Positions 24,037-64,000 of a stretch of DNA of 64,000 nt are shown here, in pieces. The stretch spans positions 12,504,501 to 12,568,500 of the forward strand of contig CP142454.1 in NCBI GenBank assembly GCA_038049695.1, given 5' to 3'. The notes under the pieces were generated by a model. That model was given only the letters and a program-made list of their open reading frames with translations, was not told the DNA's origin and made no database searches. The number at the start of each line of letters is the position of its first letter. The stretch's first letter is position 1. This DNA is from Cinnamomum chago (lineage: Eukaryota; Streptophyta; Magnoliopsida; Laurales; Lauraceae). The translations under genes and the position numbers were made by a program.

Positions 24037-25270
24037 ATGGGTTCCCCTCTCCTAGTCTTAGCTGTTGCTAGCATAACACTTCTGTACATCAATGGAGCCT
24101 TGTGTTGGGCCTCCAATGATCCCACAAGCGGGTTCGTCGAACTCCCACTCGATAGCTCCAACTTTGTGATCCATAAACCATATAACTTGCCTGTAAGTGC
24201 TCGGTACCGCTTCACCCGTGGAATTCACAGACTATGGGTCTTCTCTACTGACAAGCCTCTCTCCCTCACTAGTAACACAAGCGCTCGTACTGAGATCCGC
24301 ATCCATGTAAATAATCCCTAAGCTCTCAATCTTTTCATGTTTATTTCACTATCTCTGCTGTTAATGCAATTAACGCATGATTAATTATACTTGAAACTTG
24401 GATTTTGAGTTTTCATGACACAAATAATTTAACCGTGTTTTAACCAAAGGTATCCAAATGTTTGTGTGCCCCCTGCTTATCCGGTCCTGATGATTTCAGG
24501 GCTATTGTCGAGTCAGGGGCCGTAGGAACTGGTTTGGCCGTAAGAGTGCGAGATGCCCTACGTTATCTGAAAAAAAAAGATGACACCGCCCCATGTTTTA
24601 CTGCAACAAGGATGCTAGTAATTAATATTACCATCACTGTGTCAAATTATTTCGTATCATCTAATTGAAGTAGACTTTATAAGTTCTATTTATTTATTCA
24701 TCCCAGTCGAAGGTTACACTTGGAGCATGTTATTGGTACTTACATTAAAGTTCCTCATGAAGAGAAGATAGAAAAAGTAAGATGAAGAACATAGGGATTT
24801 GGATATGGTGAAACCTTGTACCTAAATATCAGTATCATTTACCCTGTACCTCTTATACTCACTCTATTAATTCCATTTATCAGGGTTACGATTATTCTTC
24901 GGGCGTATGGCAATTCGAAGGTTATGGATATGTGCCAAAGGGGACATCAGGAGTTTGCATCATGCAGCTCTTTGGTGCGAGCCAGCATGCTACGACCCTG
25001 ATGATGAGGGTGTACAATGGTTCGCTCTCTTACTATCGGGCTCCGGTCTTGGTCCCTCATATTTACAATAGGTGGTTCCGACTCAACGTTATCCACGATA
25101 TTGGTGCCAAGAAAGTCAAGGTCTTCATCGATGGGATACTGAAATTTGAGACGGATGATAGAGGAGGGGCCTCTCATTACTTCAAGTGTGGTGTTTATGC
25201 ACAGAATGATGATTCCTATTACATGGAGTCCCGATGGAAAGGAATCAAGGTTCTGAAAAAAAGCGATTGA
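24037..25270 (+). CDS. Citrate-binding protein-like, alginate lyase 2 fold (two exons, complete)
   Basis: Exons 24037-24306 and 24884-25270 flank a 577-bp GT-AG intron in phase 0 and encode 218 residues, close to the rubber-tree citrate-binding protein precursor. Residues 1-25 form a signal peptide (hydrophobic LLVLAVASITLLYI; likely cleavage near CWA/SNDP), so the product enters the secretory route, and rubber-tree homologues are vacuolar. The rest has the beta-jelly-roll signature of the alginate lyase 2 (PL7) fold: RTEIRI at the exon junction, GYDYSSGVWQFEGYG, VCIMQLFGA, RWFRLNVIHD and YFKCGVYAQ. The His of the catalytic QIH motif of true lyases is Phe here (MQLF), which favours ligand binding over lysis. 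Exon 1 is a close paralogue of the orphan exon at 20584-20853. The ATG at 24037 is the first in frame before the signal peptide. Confidence 0.93.
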
Positions 25271-25354
25271 AAGATGAAATGATGCAGGAATATTGCATGA
25301 CCATTTGGTGTTTTATGAAGTGTTTAGGATAAAAAAAAGGTAGAATTTGTCTGC

Positions 25355-25360
25355 AATAAA
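25355..25360 (+). terminator. Likely polyadenylation signal of the citrate-binding gene
   Basis: AATAAA lies 85 bp after the stop codon at 25268-25270 and is followed by U/G-rich sequence (ttgtaaggttgttttc at about 25397). No other AATAAA is closer to the stop codon. Confidence 0.5.
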
Positions 25361-25734
25361 AGGTATGATGATGTACCAATATGTAAGGGGTGTGTATTTT
25401 GTAAGGTTGTTTTCATGGAATAGTTTATTACTGGGTAATGAATGTTATCTCAGAATCTTGTTTGCAAGTGTTCACAAATGGGATAGATGCATATGTGTGC
25501 TCTAAGCCGCTCATCAGGTAGATTGCAAGGATGAGAGTTTATATGAAGAGGGATATGTGGACTCACTCATTTCTATCTTTTCATCGATCTCTTTGCTCTC
25601 TCTTTTCTGTATTGCTCTTCTTCATAGCTAGCTTGTCAACTTGCCGACTCCACTTGACAACTTGGCATGTGAGGTTGAGGAGTTAAGTCACCCAGTTGAC
25701 TCCTCCATATGTGGGACTAGATCGACTGAGTATA

Positions 25735-26160
25735 TGGAAGACCTTAATCCGAACATCAGATCGGACAACTCATGTCACTCACTGAACAACAGATCGAACG
25801 GCTCAGATGAAGCACACCATGATATATAAGCCAGCCACATGCAAGGCTTCCATCAACGAATTGACCCATATCCTCATGAGATATCAAGGCTACAAGCAAG
25901 GAGTTGACCCAATCACATGCAGGGCTTCAATCAAGGAATTGACCCTTCCTCATGAGATATCAAGGCTACAATCAAGGAATTGAGGAATTGATTGTAGCCT
26001 TGAAAACTGATGAGGGATTGGGTCAATTCCTTGAGATTGAAGTCTTTCATGTGGCTGACTGATCGATCATGTTGTGCTTCATCTGAGGAGTTTTTATTTT
26101 CTGTCATGAATGATCTGAGTCGTCCGATCAGATGTTCGGACTAAGGTCTTCATTGAAGTA
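25735..26160. repeat. Large imperfect fold-back (inverted repeat) with asymmetric arms
   Basis: The sequence from about 25735 to 25980 reappears in reverse complement at about 25985-26160. Matched blocks include gaagaccttaatccgaacatcagatcgg, ctcagatgaagcacaccatg and cacatgcaaggcttc (left arm), and their complements in the right arm. The tip at 25970-25995 pairs almost without a loop. The left arm carries two tandem copies of a roughly 78-bp unit (from 25836 and 25914); the right arm has only one, so one copy would bulge out. It starts about 465 bp past the citrate-binding stop codon. It may be a fold-back transposon or a source of hairpin RNA; no coding content. Confidence 0.8.
25836..25985 (+). 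repeat. Two tandem units of about 78 bp inside the left fold-back arm
   Basis: Both units run from cacatgca(a/g)ggcttc through aattgaccc and cctcatgagatatcaaggct to a ttga(c/g) end. They start at 25836 and 25914 and differ at a handful of positions and small indels. The opposite arm has one copy. Confidence 0.75.
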
Positions 26161-26199
26161 ATGATCTAATTAAACTCGCCCGACTTAGTAGACACGACA

Positions 26200-29100
26200 G
26201 ACTCTCTCTGAGGGCATGGCATGTTTATTCGTGTAGTTGAATAATACACATGAATTGTAAGACGTCTTTTATTTCAAAACATGATTACTATTGAAAGGTG
26301 TGAATTTTAAAGAATGGCCATCAAAATTAGCCCCCTCTAATGGAAGATGAATGAAAGGGAGGTGGGAAAAGAATACAGCCACCATCCAAGAAATTCAAAT
26401 ATTAGAAAAATGAGGGCAGCATATATCGATATTTTATACCGTACACCTCTCTTCTTTTTAATAATCATTTGTTAGAAATCATTTAATCTTAAATTTCAGC
26501 ACAATTGATTTTTATATATTCCATGCAAACAAACAGGGCCTTAGGCTTACGGGGTCTTACTGGAAAGAAATGAACATGCAAGCATGCAACCGGATAAGTG
26601 GGACCAACAGCCAACAGCTGTCCAAATGGATCGGTGCTGGGGTCCAAATAGGACCATGGTCATCTCTTCTCAAATGGGGGGATAGTCATTTTTTCGTGTA
26701 TGTGAGAGTGAACCTCAGCTCCAATATCCCTCCAAGTGGGCTCCACAGCTCCTAAACAGTGGTCTGGGGTCCACATGCCCTTCCCCCAGCTCCAAATTAA
26801 AATCATGTCAATTTGCAAAATAATAACCATTGGATTTGAGGAAGTAGTTTCTCAAATCGGATTATCTTACTGGCCAGATATTGCGACCAAGCCACATTAA
26901 TGTTAGCAAGTAATTATATTCAACATTAGTGCCAATCATACTCAATACTTTCATCATGTGGCAAGTGTTGCACGCATGAAGAAGGAGAAAATTTGCAATC
27001 TAGAACGTTCATCAGGCAGATATGCCTTGAGTTTGGCCTATTCCAAAAATCAGGCCAGTAGGACAATCCTAACTGCTGGATTGGATGAAGCTAGATCTCA
27101 GAATAACTAGGATGCTCAGCTTCAGTGGTTAATGAATATGGGGCACAACCAAATTGTGATCTCCTAAATGTCGGATTGGGATTCAATTGTTTACTTAATA
27201 TTCTTAAACAGTACATTTTTTAAGGTGCAGCTCAGTGGATAACCTTGGCAGATTGCGGATTAATTACAGTAATTGGAGGTATGCTGAAGTTAAGTTGAAG
27301 TTGAGTCCGTGGTGCCTCAAGTCCGTGACTATGGCATACAAATGAAGGGTAGTGCAAATGGAGCAGTTGCAGTCCCCCAGTCTAACATAACCTCATAATA
27401 AGGAGCTAGCCCTAACTACCTCTCCACCTTTGCTATTATTTTCTAGTAACCTTGGCAACCAACCCAAATAAGGTGATTACTCAAGAGTGGTTAAGTTTAA
27501 AGGAGAAAAAAAGTGAATATCCAAAAATTACCAACAAAGAACATTCCCTTTAATGAAAAATGAATCAATGGGGAGATGGAAAATGAATACCTATAGCCAT
27601 CATTACCCTTGTAGTTTAAATCCTAACAAAGCCTGCTAGAGTTGCAAATGAGTTTCCCATTATTTGAGAATATGAAGTTTTTGGTTCCAAATCAAATGGG
27701 AATGGAACCTTTTTTAGATCTAGCCATTCAAATCCATATAAATAGGTTCAGAATATTCGGATTTGGTTCTGGATCCTTTTATGTTCTCACCTGGAGATTT
27801 AGATCCAAAATAATTGCATTGACATATTAAAAATATATAGCTATATAGTTTAAGCTGTCAAATTGACATTTGAGAATATACTTATCTACAATCATATACC
27901 ATTTATACAAAACTTGCATATTTAAATGGTTTAAAGCCTTTTATTATCTAATTACACTAACACATCTACATCTTGTTTCAGATCAAGATTTGTAATGAAT
28001 CAAATTTTTTTTTTTCGATTGATACCAAATTAGACATATTGTATGGATAAGAACAGGAAAAAAAAAAAAAAAAACTGAACCGTTTACATCCCTGGTCAAG
28101 GTCTCTCCCATCTACATCTCTATTTTCCACCTTATATCTTTTACCCTAGTTTTTTTAACAATCACTTGTCGGATTCAATTCTCTATGAAAACAATGGATC
28201 CTTTGGTAATCTCCATTATACGAGTTTCTCATTGGAATTCTCTCCGCCGCAATAGCATGTGATTGCAGTTCCACTTGTCATGTGGAATCTAGCTTGACCA
28301 TGTTTTGCCCAATCACCAATTCATGCTCCGCTTGGATTAAGTGGTGATGAATATTAACTCTTTCGGTTTTTTTTTTCCATTTTGTTACTATTTTAATCCT
28401 AATCTGCCCCCTCTAATCTATTTTTACACGTTCCCTGACATCTTGGCTAGTGTGGCAATATACTATTAGAGTAAAAGTGATATAAAGCATCAAATTAATA
28501 GAGAATAAAATATAAGGTTTCATGCATCATAAGTGATGAGGGTTGGATTTAGTTGAACAAAGTGAAGCTGAGTTGAGGGTTTTTTTTTTTTTTTTTTTTT
28601 TTCAGATATAAAAAGAAGAGGATTTTACGAAAAACGGCTTAGCTAAGCAGCTCCGAATTTAAAAAATTGATTCAATTTGGTTAGCATTGCCCTTTGCGGA
28701 ATGTCTTCGAGACTGCAACAAAAAGCACTTTTAGAGGAGAAAATAAACACTTCTATTTTGCTCAGTGCTTTGTACTTGGGAAGCAAAATATTTGTTGGAC
28801 ATCATCACAAGTCAGATGGAGAGTGTAATAATATAATAAAGTTCACATCTAAATGGTGTATTTATTATTATTAAAATCCATATGCACAGGGTTTGTTGGT
28901 AGCTCAACAACCTAGGTAAGTCGATCCAGAGGTACAACTTGGGTCACTCATACCCCCACCAAGCACGATCCAAACGGAAATTCAGGCGAGGATCATACAG
29001 GATATAGGACATAATAGAAGTTGGCAATTTTTATCTACGCAACTCCCAACGACTGCAATCCGGAATGTCAGTGTGAGCCTCTGATGTAGGGGACCTATTT

Positions 29101-29914
29101 TTGAGGAGATACAAAATTCGTGGCAGAAACTCTGGGACTTGCTATCTCCATTCTCCACCAATATTATTATATGAGACAGGAGCAGGGGCTGACTATCATA
29201 CATAGATTTGGGGGTACTTGCCCCTTCCGGTCTGAGTTTGCTTTCAAAACCTACATGAATCATGAGATCATGTATGTCACCCACATCCCAGAGAACATGA
29301 TCCCAGCTTCTGGTGCGAGTGTGTGTCCCATATCCGACCTGCAATATATATAATGGTCCGCTGACTCGTCAAGAAAACTTGACTTGCATTTAAACAGGTT
29401 ATATTGGGGTTGACCTATGTAACTCATCTGGCTTGCATCTGCCTAAGCTGATGGTTCTCTTTTTGTTTTTTTTATTGGGTAAAGGCCTAAGTTGAGAGTT
29501 ATTAGGGTTATTAGGTCAAATCCAATCCAGGTTGAACTTGAGCTGAACCAACCCTTCATCAATCCGACTCTTTTCAACCTGAACCGACCTGGCTGCTACC
29601 CCCATTATCCTCCCATCAAAAGAGAAAAAGTTTCTAGGCAGGGACAAGTGCTATCTGCGCATATGATTCTTCCTTTTTGCAAGCTCTGTTAGAATAAGCA
29701 CCAATTTCTTACGGGTGGGCCCCAATTTCTATACCTATGTTCTGTGGGCCCCACTTCTCCAATGATACCAATGGATTGAGCATATCTGATTGCATCATTA
29801 GAATCCACTACATCACCGAATCCGGATCATCTGTCCATCCAACAAAGGAAAAAAAATAAATGCAAACCCACTTCCAAAAAGCCCCAGTACTCCAATATGA
29901 AGAGATAAAAATCT
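26200..29914. other. Intergenic region before the alanyl-tRNA synthetase gene
   Basis: About 3.7 kb with no gene I can support. A possible MITE spans about 26212-26538, with ends GGGCATGGCATGTTTATTC and, in reverse complement, GGCCCTGTTTGTTTGCATGG, but its borders are not certain. Poly-T, poly-A and AT-rich tracts occur around 28005, 28060 and 28580. Frames at 28982-29353 on both strands show no known domain. Confidence 0.5.
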
Positions 29915-29923
29915 TTATTTTTA

Positions 29924-30424
29924 GGGAGAATTTAAAAAAAGTCCTTAAGTTTCATACTTATTTTAAAAAAAGACACAAGTTTCAAAAATTTTCAAATTAG
30001 TCTATAAGTTTCTCACGAAGTTATTTTTATCAAGAACATCCATTGATTTAAAGTTATTTTTCTGCAACTTTTTTCTATTTTTCTTAAAATGCTTAAATTA
30101 CCCTTCATTGTAATAAAACTCTCATTCACTTCTTCTATATTAACCTAGTTTTTCTCGCCGGTGTCCTCACAATAATCAATGACACCTAGTATTCCAATAG
30201 TGATTGGCGGTATTTAGTGGCCGCCGAAACCATGTCATGACTTTATTAAATAAAAGGTAATTTAAGTATTTTCAAAATATTGATGGAAAAAGTCACTAGA
30301 AAATATCTTTAAACGACGGATGTCTTTAATTGAAAATTTCCTAAAAATCTTGAGGACTAATTCGAAAAGTCTCAAAACTTGTGTCCAAGGCAAAAAACTT
30401 AAAGACCATATTTGAAAATTTCCG
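29924..30424. mobile_element. Mutator-type MITE with long terminal inverted repeats
   Basis: Left and right arms of roughly 180 bp match in inverted orientation: left gtccttaagtttc, gacacaagtttc, ttttcaaattagtc and aaatgcttaaattaccc; right, in reverse complement, gtctttaagttttt, gacacaagtttt, ttcgaattagtcc and aaatacttaaattacc. A perfect 9-bp duplication TTATTTTTA flanks it (29915-29923 and 30425-30433), the length typical of Mutator-like elements. The 501-bp element codes for nothing visible. It ends 200 bp upstream of the synthetase start codon and so lies in, or next to, its promoter. Confidence 0.85.
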
Positions 30425-30606
30425 TTATTTTTATTGCATCTTGATCACATGTAGCACATTGTGGTCCCATCAAAGTTGGGACCCAACGGTTATCACCATC
30501 ACAATGCCCTCGGATTTGATCTGATATTTTCTCAAATTGGACGGTCAGAAACTTAAGTCACACGGCCACTTCATATCTGGTTCTCGCACATAAAGCCCGC
30601 GTCTGA

Positions 30607-60291
<29,685 letters not shown>

Positions 60292-60664
60292 GTACCTCAT
60301 GAATTTTTCTTTTAAGGGTTGTTTGTTTTCAACATTTTACGTATATAGTCATTACTCATTGATAAAATTACATGTGTACGTTCATTTAACAAAATTAACC
60401 TATCTAAAAGAATCATATGTTCAAAAAATGATGTTTAGAATGGTCTTACAGTACTGATTAACTCCAAGTTGTGAAGTTTTACATCTTAGATCCTCAAATA
60501 TTTTGAGAAATATGTGAAAAAAATGCAAAGATGGCCTAATACCATTTTCCTGATTTTTCTGCACTAAAATTCATGATTCAAACTGTTCTACATTCTCATA
60601 GATTCGTTAAACCCAAAGGCCTGAAGTTTGATGTCTTACATCTTCATAGATCGTGAGAAATATG

Positions 60665-61375
60665 TTTTTTTATTTATTTTTTTTATAGGCAAAGAAGAAA
60701 ATATATTAAGAAAGGAAAGAGTATTTCAAACAAGCCCCGACCAAAGGGCACTATGGTATAAAAGCATTATACCACAAAACAAGTTACATAGTGAAAGCTA
60801 AGAAGTTAGAAGACCTATCAACCCCTTGCTTAGCTAAAGAGTCAGCAAAGCCATTTGCTGTCCTCCCAAGATGAATGAAGCTCACTTTAATTGAAGACAA
60901 TAGAGCTCTAATCTCATTCAAATAGAACTAAAATTTCCAAGGAAACATAGCCGAAGAAGACACCTAAGATATAACATTAAGAGAATCACTTTCAACCATA
61001 AGTCTAGAACGAAAAGAGGTTGAAGTGAAAATCTGGATAGCTTCTAAAATAGCAACCACCTCAGCCTCATTAGACTCCATACAACCCACATGCTTTGAGA
61101 GCAAAAGCCAACACAATGCCTTCATTATTGCGAAGCACCCCACCAATACCTGCCGGCCCAGGTTTTCCCCTAGCTGCCCCATCCACATTGAACTTAAGCA
61201 AACCTTCAGAAGGAGGAGCCCAGGAAAACACCTTTCTCATTTTCTTAACCCCACAAAATAGAGAGGCTTCCCAATTGTGCAACACACCATCAACTCTTAG
61301 ACTATCAAACTCACACTTGAAAGCGGCCCATTTGGCAAGAATAGAATCAGTATCGCGAATCATAGGATTCTTTTT
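60665..61375 (-). mobile_element. L1-type LINE 3' fragment (RNase H domain) in intron 19
   Basis: On the minus strand the frame ending at 61070 reads KMRKVFSWAPPSEGLLKF, then NVDGAARGKPGPAGIGGVLR, the start of the RNase H-like (RVT_3) domain of plant L1 elements. It continues in another frame as CMESNEAEVVAILEAIQIF and LMVESDSLNVIS, then HLGRTANGFADSLAKQGVD near 60820-60880. An A-rich tail follows near 60665-60690. One frame shift within the domain and the absence of the reverse transcriptase show a 5'-truncated, inactive copy. It is the best-preserved LINE piece in the window. Confidence 0.85.
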
Positions 61376-61878
61376 TTTTTATATATTTTGTAATAAAAAT
61401 GAAAAAGTAGAAAAGAAAAAGGGAAATAAGGTAGTTATTCCTAATCCATCCATTTTCCAATTCATAGCATTATAATACAATGATAACTAAGTCTATCAAG
61501 CAATTATATCAAGAACATCAATGCATATATTAGTATACAATAAATGATATGTGGAAATAGTTAAATAAGTTTAATGTATCAATATATATTTATTTTTTCT
61601 TATCTTTAAATCAAAATATAAAAGGTAAAAATAAACTCCAAACCATCAATCTTACATAGTAGGATATCTCTTTAAGTTAAGAAAGTGTTCATGAAAAAAA
61701 ACACCCAAAAAAGATTTTAAAAAAAGAAAAGAAAAGAAGATATAGACAAACCACATACGTACAATCAAATGCATGTCCTTTATTCCTCTCTAAAACCTCC
61801 CCAAAGTTTCAAAAATTCTTAAGACGTTTCCTTAACTTCTACCAGTAAAAAAAAGTTTCCTTAACTACTACCAAGTTT

Positions 61879-62760
61879 CCCGCTATCTATCGAATTTTGC
61901 ATTCATCCCATCTCTTGATTCATCTACCAACTCTATATCATTTGCAAACAACATGTACCAAGGCACCTCCTCTTGAATATGAGCAATTAACTAATCTATA
62001 ATCAAAGCAAAGGGGTATAGGCTTATGGCCGACCCTTGATGCAAACCTATGGTCATTGGGAACTCACAGTCCCGCTATCTCTCGAGTTTTGCATTCATCC
62101 CATCTCTTGATTCATCTGCCAACTCTAGATCATTTGCAAATAACATATATTAAGGTACCTCCTCTTGAATATGAGCAATTAACTCATCCATAATCAAAGC
62201 AAAGATGTATAGGCTTAGGGCCGACCCCTGATGCAAACGTATGGTTATTGGGAACTGGCCTTTCTTTCCACAGTTAGTTTTCACACTCTTTACCACTCCT
62301 TCATACATGTATTTAATAATTTCAATATAATCTCTTAGAACATTCATTTTATTTAAAACCTACCAAATTAAATCTCTAGATACCTTATCATACGCCTTTT
62401 CTAGATCGATCAAGACCATATGCAGATTTGTCCACTTCACTTGATGATTTTTTCATTAATTGCCCCAATGAGAAGATAGCTTCCATAGTTGACTAACCTA
62501 GAATAAAACCAAATTGATTTTCAAGGATTTTGGTCTTCTGTCTAAGTTTTTACTCCATTAGTCTCTCCTTTAGCTTTATAGTATGACCCACAAGTTTAAT
62601 CCCACGATAGTTGGTACAGTTTTGTATATCTCCCTTGTTCTTATATATAGTTACTACAACACTTCTCCATTCATCCGGCATCTTCATTGTCCTTAATATC
62701 TTATTGAAGAGCCTAATTACCAAATCCCCCAAACTTCTCGTAAGAATTTTCAAGCTCTAT
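61879..62760 (-). mobile_element. RTE-type LINE reverse-transcriptase fragment in intron 19
   Basis: On the minus strand, 62550-62753 reads MPDEWRSVVVTIYKNKGDIQ and NCTNYRGIKLVGHTIKL. The frame at 62150-62347 reads YIEIIKYMYEGVVKSVKTNC, then HQGSALSLYIFALIMDELIA. Both match successive blocks of the plant RTE reverse transcriptase (fingers and palm). Downstream, remnants of the FADDIVLVDE-type catalytic block are visible in decayed form. The 3' part is duplicated in tandem with a 192-bp period (from 61879 and 62071). Frames are broken several times, so it is inactive. Confidence 0.88.
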
Positions 62761-63050
62761 CGGAATGTCATCTGGACCTATAGGCTATAGCCTTTCCTGT
62801 CTTCATTTATTTGAATATTTTCCTCACTTCCACTGCCCTAATTTTGTAGATAAAAGTATGTTCTACTAACATAATTTAAATGTTTGTATATATAAATTTA
62901 ATTTACATGTCTTATGGATAAAAAAATAAGCGGTTGTTATGTTTATAGGGAAACAACTGGACATCATGCTAGTCAGAAGAATAGATCCACTGCATACTTC
63001 ACATTTATCCAATGTATCGTCAACATTTCTGTGTAGTATTTTGTAGTGCC

Positions 63051-63345
63051 TGTTAGAGAGTAAATTGGGTTTATTTGTAATTTGGGGCTTTGATTTATTT
63101 GTAATTTTGGGAGGAAGTCTCCTAAATAAGGTTTAGTTCAAATTTGAGTTATATGTTAGGCTAGAGTCCTATGATGAATAAGATTTCCTACTATGATGTA
63201 ATTAGGTTTCCAAGTATGATTAGGAATAGGTTTCCTAGTTTGAGTTGATATCTTTGGTTGTACTTTATATAGTCATTCGCTCTTCTTTATGAAATCACCT
63301 AAGTGAAATCAGTTCAATCAGTTCAGTCAAGATGTAGCCCTAAAA
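63051..63345 (+). mobile_element. Possible copia-like LTR fragment
   Basis: The stretch opens TGTTAGAGAG and contains a TATA-like ctttatatag (63264-63273) and aaataagg/gaataagat tracts, as in short copia LTRs. No target duplication, primer-binding site or coding part could be identified. The right border is a guess. Low confidence. Confidence 0.25.
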
Positions 63346-64000
63346 TTTTAACTCCATGGCAGGTTAGTAATGTGTACTTTTCTATGAGCACAGTGAGACC
63401 ACATTAACTCTCTTCAGTTATCCATTTTTAAAATATAATTCTTTAACTGAGAAAGTTGTTAGAGGTAATTGAGTTATTTGGTATTTCAATGATTATTATG
63501 AATAATGAGATTTGAGTTGATTATTCTGAGCATTTAAATTTGAGTTGTTGGACAACTTAATGCAGGGATTTTGGTGACTAGTTAAGTGTGGCCTTCCTCA
63601 TGGATACCTTTAATTACCTTATCTGTCGAGGCATGAGAATGCAGCATTTGCTTTTGCACGGTGTACATGTTCCTGTCTATAATTATAAATTGCTTTATCA
63701 GCATCTGCATTGTGAATTTTGGGGTTCATGTATGACTAATGACCTGCTAAGAAAGAATACGTAGAACATAACAGACTATTCCATGCAGTCCACTGCAACT
63801 CCTGTCAGACAAATGGACAGACACATGCATACATGTTAAGGGTTAATTCTGTTAGAAATGTTATTTTTGCATGTAAATGACATGCGTCTATGTTTAGTTG
63901 TGGTTTCATCTGGCCTTGCAGGTTGCTTAATTTATCCTCTTCTTTTGTCATTCAAGGGTTTGAGGCACTTAATGTCTTTTTTGATGATCAGTTGGTAGCT

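Larger units (their letters stand above)
60292..64000 (+). other. Synthetase intron 19 (5' part only)
   Basis: After exon 19 (donor GT at 60292) no further conserved synthetase exon is visible to the window edge. Intron 19 is therefore at least 3.7 kb. It contains an L1 fragment (60665-61375), an RTE fragment (61879-62760) and a possible copia-like LTR (63051-63345). The C-Ala coding exons must lie to the right. Confidence 0.8.

Overview
The window is nuclear DNA of a flowering plant. It holds spliced host genes with plant-specific architecture (a plastid thioredoxin y, a citrate-binding/alginate-lyase-2-like protein, and a dual-targeted type alanyl-tRNA synthetase), long AT-rich introns, and plant repeat families (tRNA-derived SINE, Harbinger- and Mutator-type MITEs, L1- and RTE-type LINE remnants, solo LTRs, a TRIM). 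The species cannot be read from the sequence. The long, repeat-filled introns and abundant 'gtgggcccacc'-like intergenic DNA would fit a magnoliid-type tree, but that is a weak inference.

Layout. 1-11957: intergenic DNA with no gene I can support; it holds a short MITE (1538-1869) and a reverse-oriented SINE (9518-9724). 11958-14544 (-): complete four-exon thioredoxin y gene, 169 codons. 14585-20515: intergenic, with two Harbinger-like MITEs, one carrying a run of 24 G. 20584-20853 (+): an orphan first exon of a citrate-binding-protein gene, followed 127 bp later by a 2.7-kb solo LTR. 24037-25270 (+): the complete two-exon paralogue, 218 codons. 25735-26160: a large imperfect fold-back. 26200-29923: intergenic. 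29924-30424: a Mutator-type MITE with long inverted repeats and a 9-bp target duplication. 30625 to beyond the right edge (+): alanyl-tRNA synthetase; 19 exons (830 codons) lie in the window and the C-terminal exons lie outside it.

The synthetase gene fills more than half the window because its introns (82 bp to about 4.9 kb) have collected repeats: L1 LINE remnants in introns 2, 8, 11 and 19, RTE LINE remnants in introns 13 and 19, a 312-bp TRIM and a perfect 62-bp tandem duplication in intron 5, a 3.1-kb solo LTR in intron 11, and a GACACGGACAC inverted-repeat element plus a decayed LTR-like block with a nested MITE in intron 12. The exons remain in frame at every junction, so the host gene looks intact.

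The three host genes do not form an operon-like unit: plastid redox, vacuolar/secreted organic-acid binding, and translation in cytosol and organelles. I found no prokaryote-style system, CRISPR array or clearly new gene system. The points most worth a second look are the duplicated first exon of the citrate-binding gene, the overlapping uORF and two start codons of the synthetase, the GC-AG intron, the asymmetric fold-back, and the small complete-looking TRIM.
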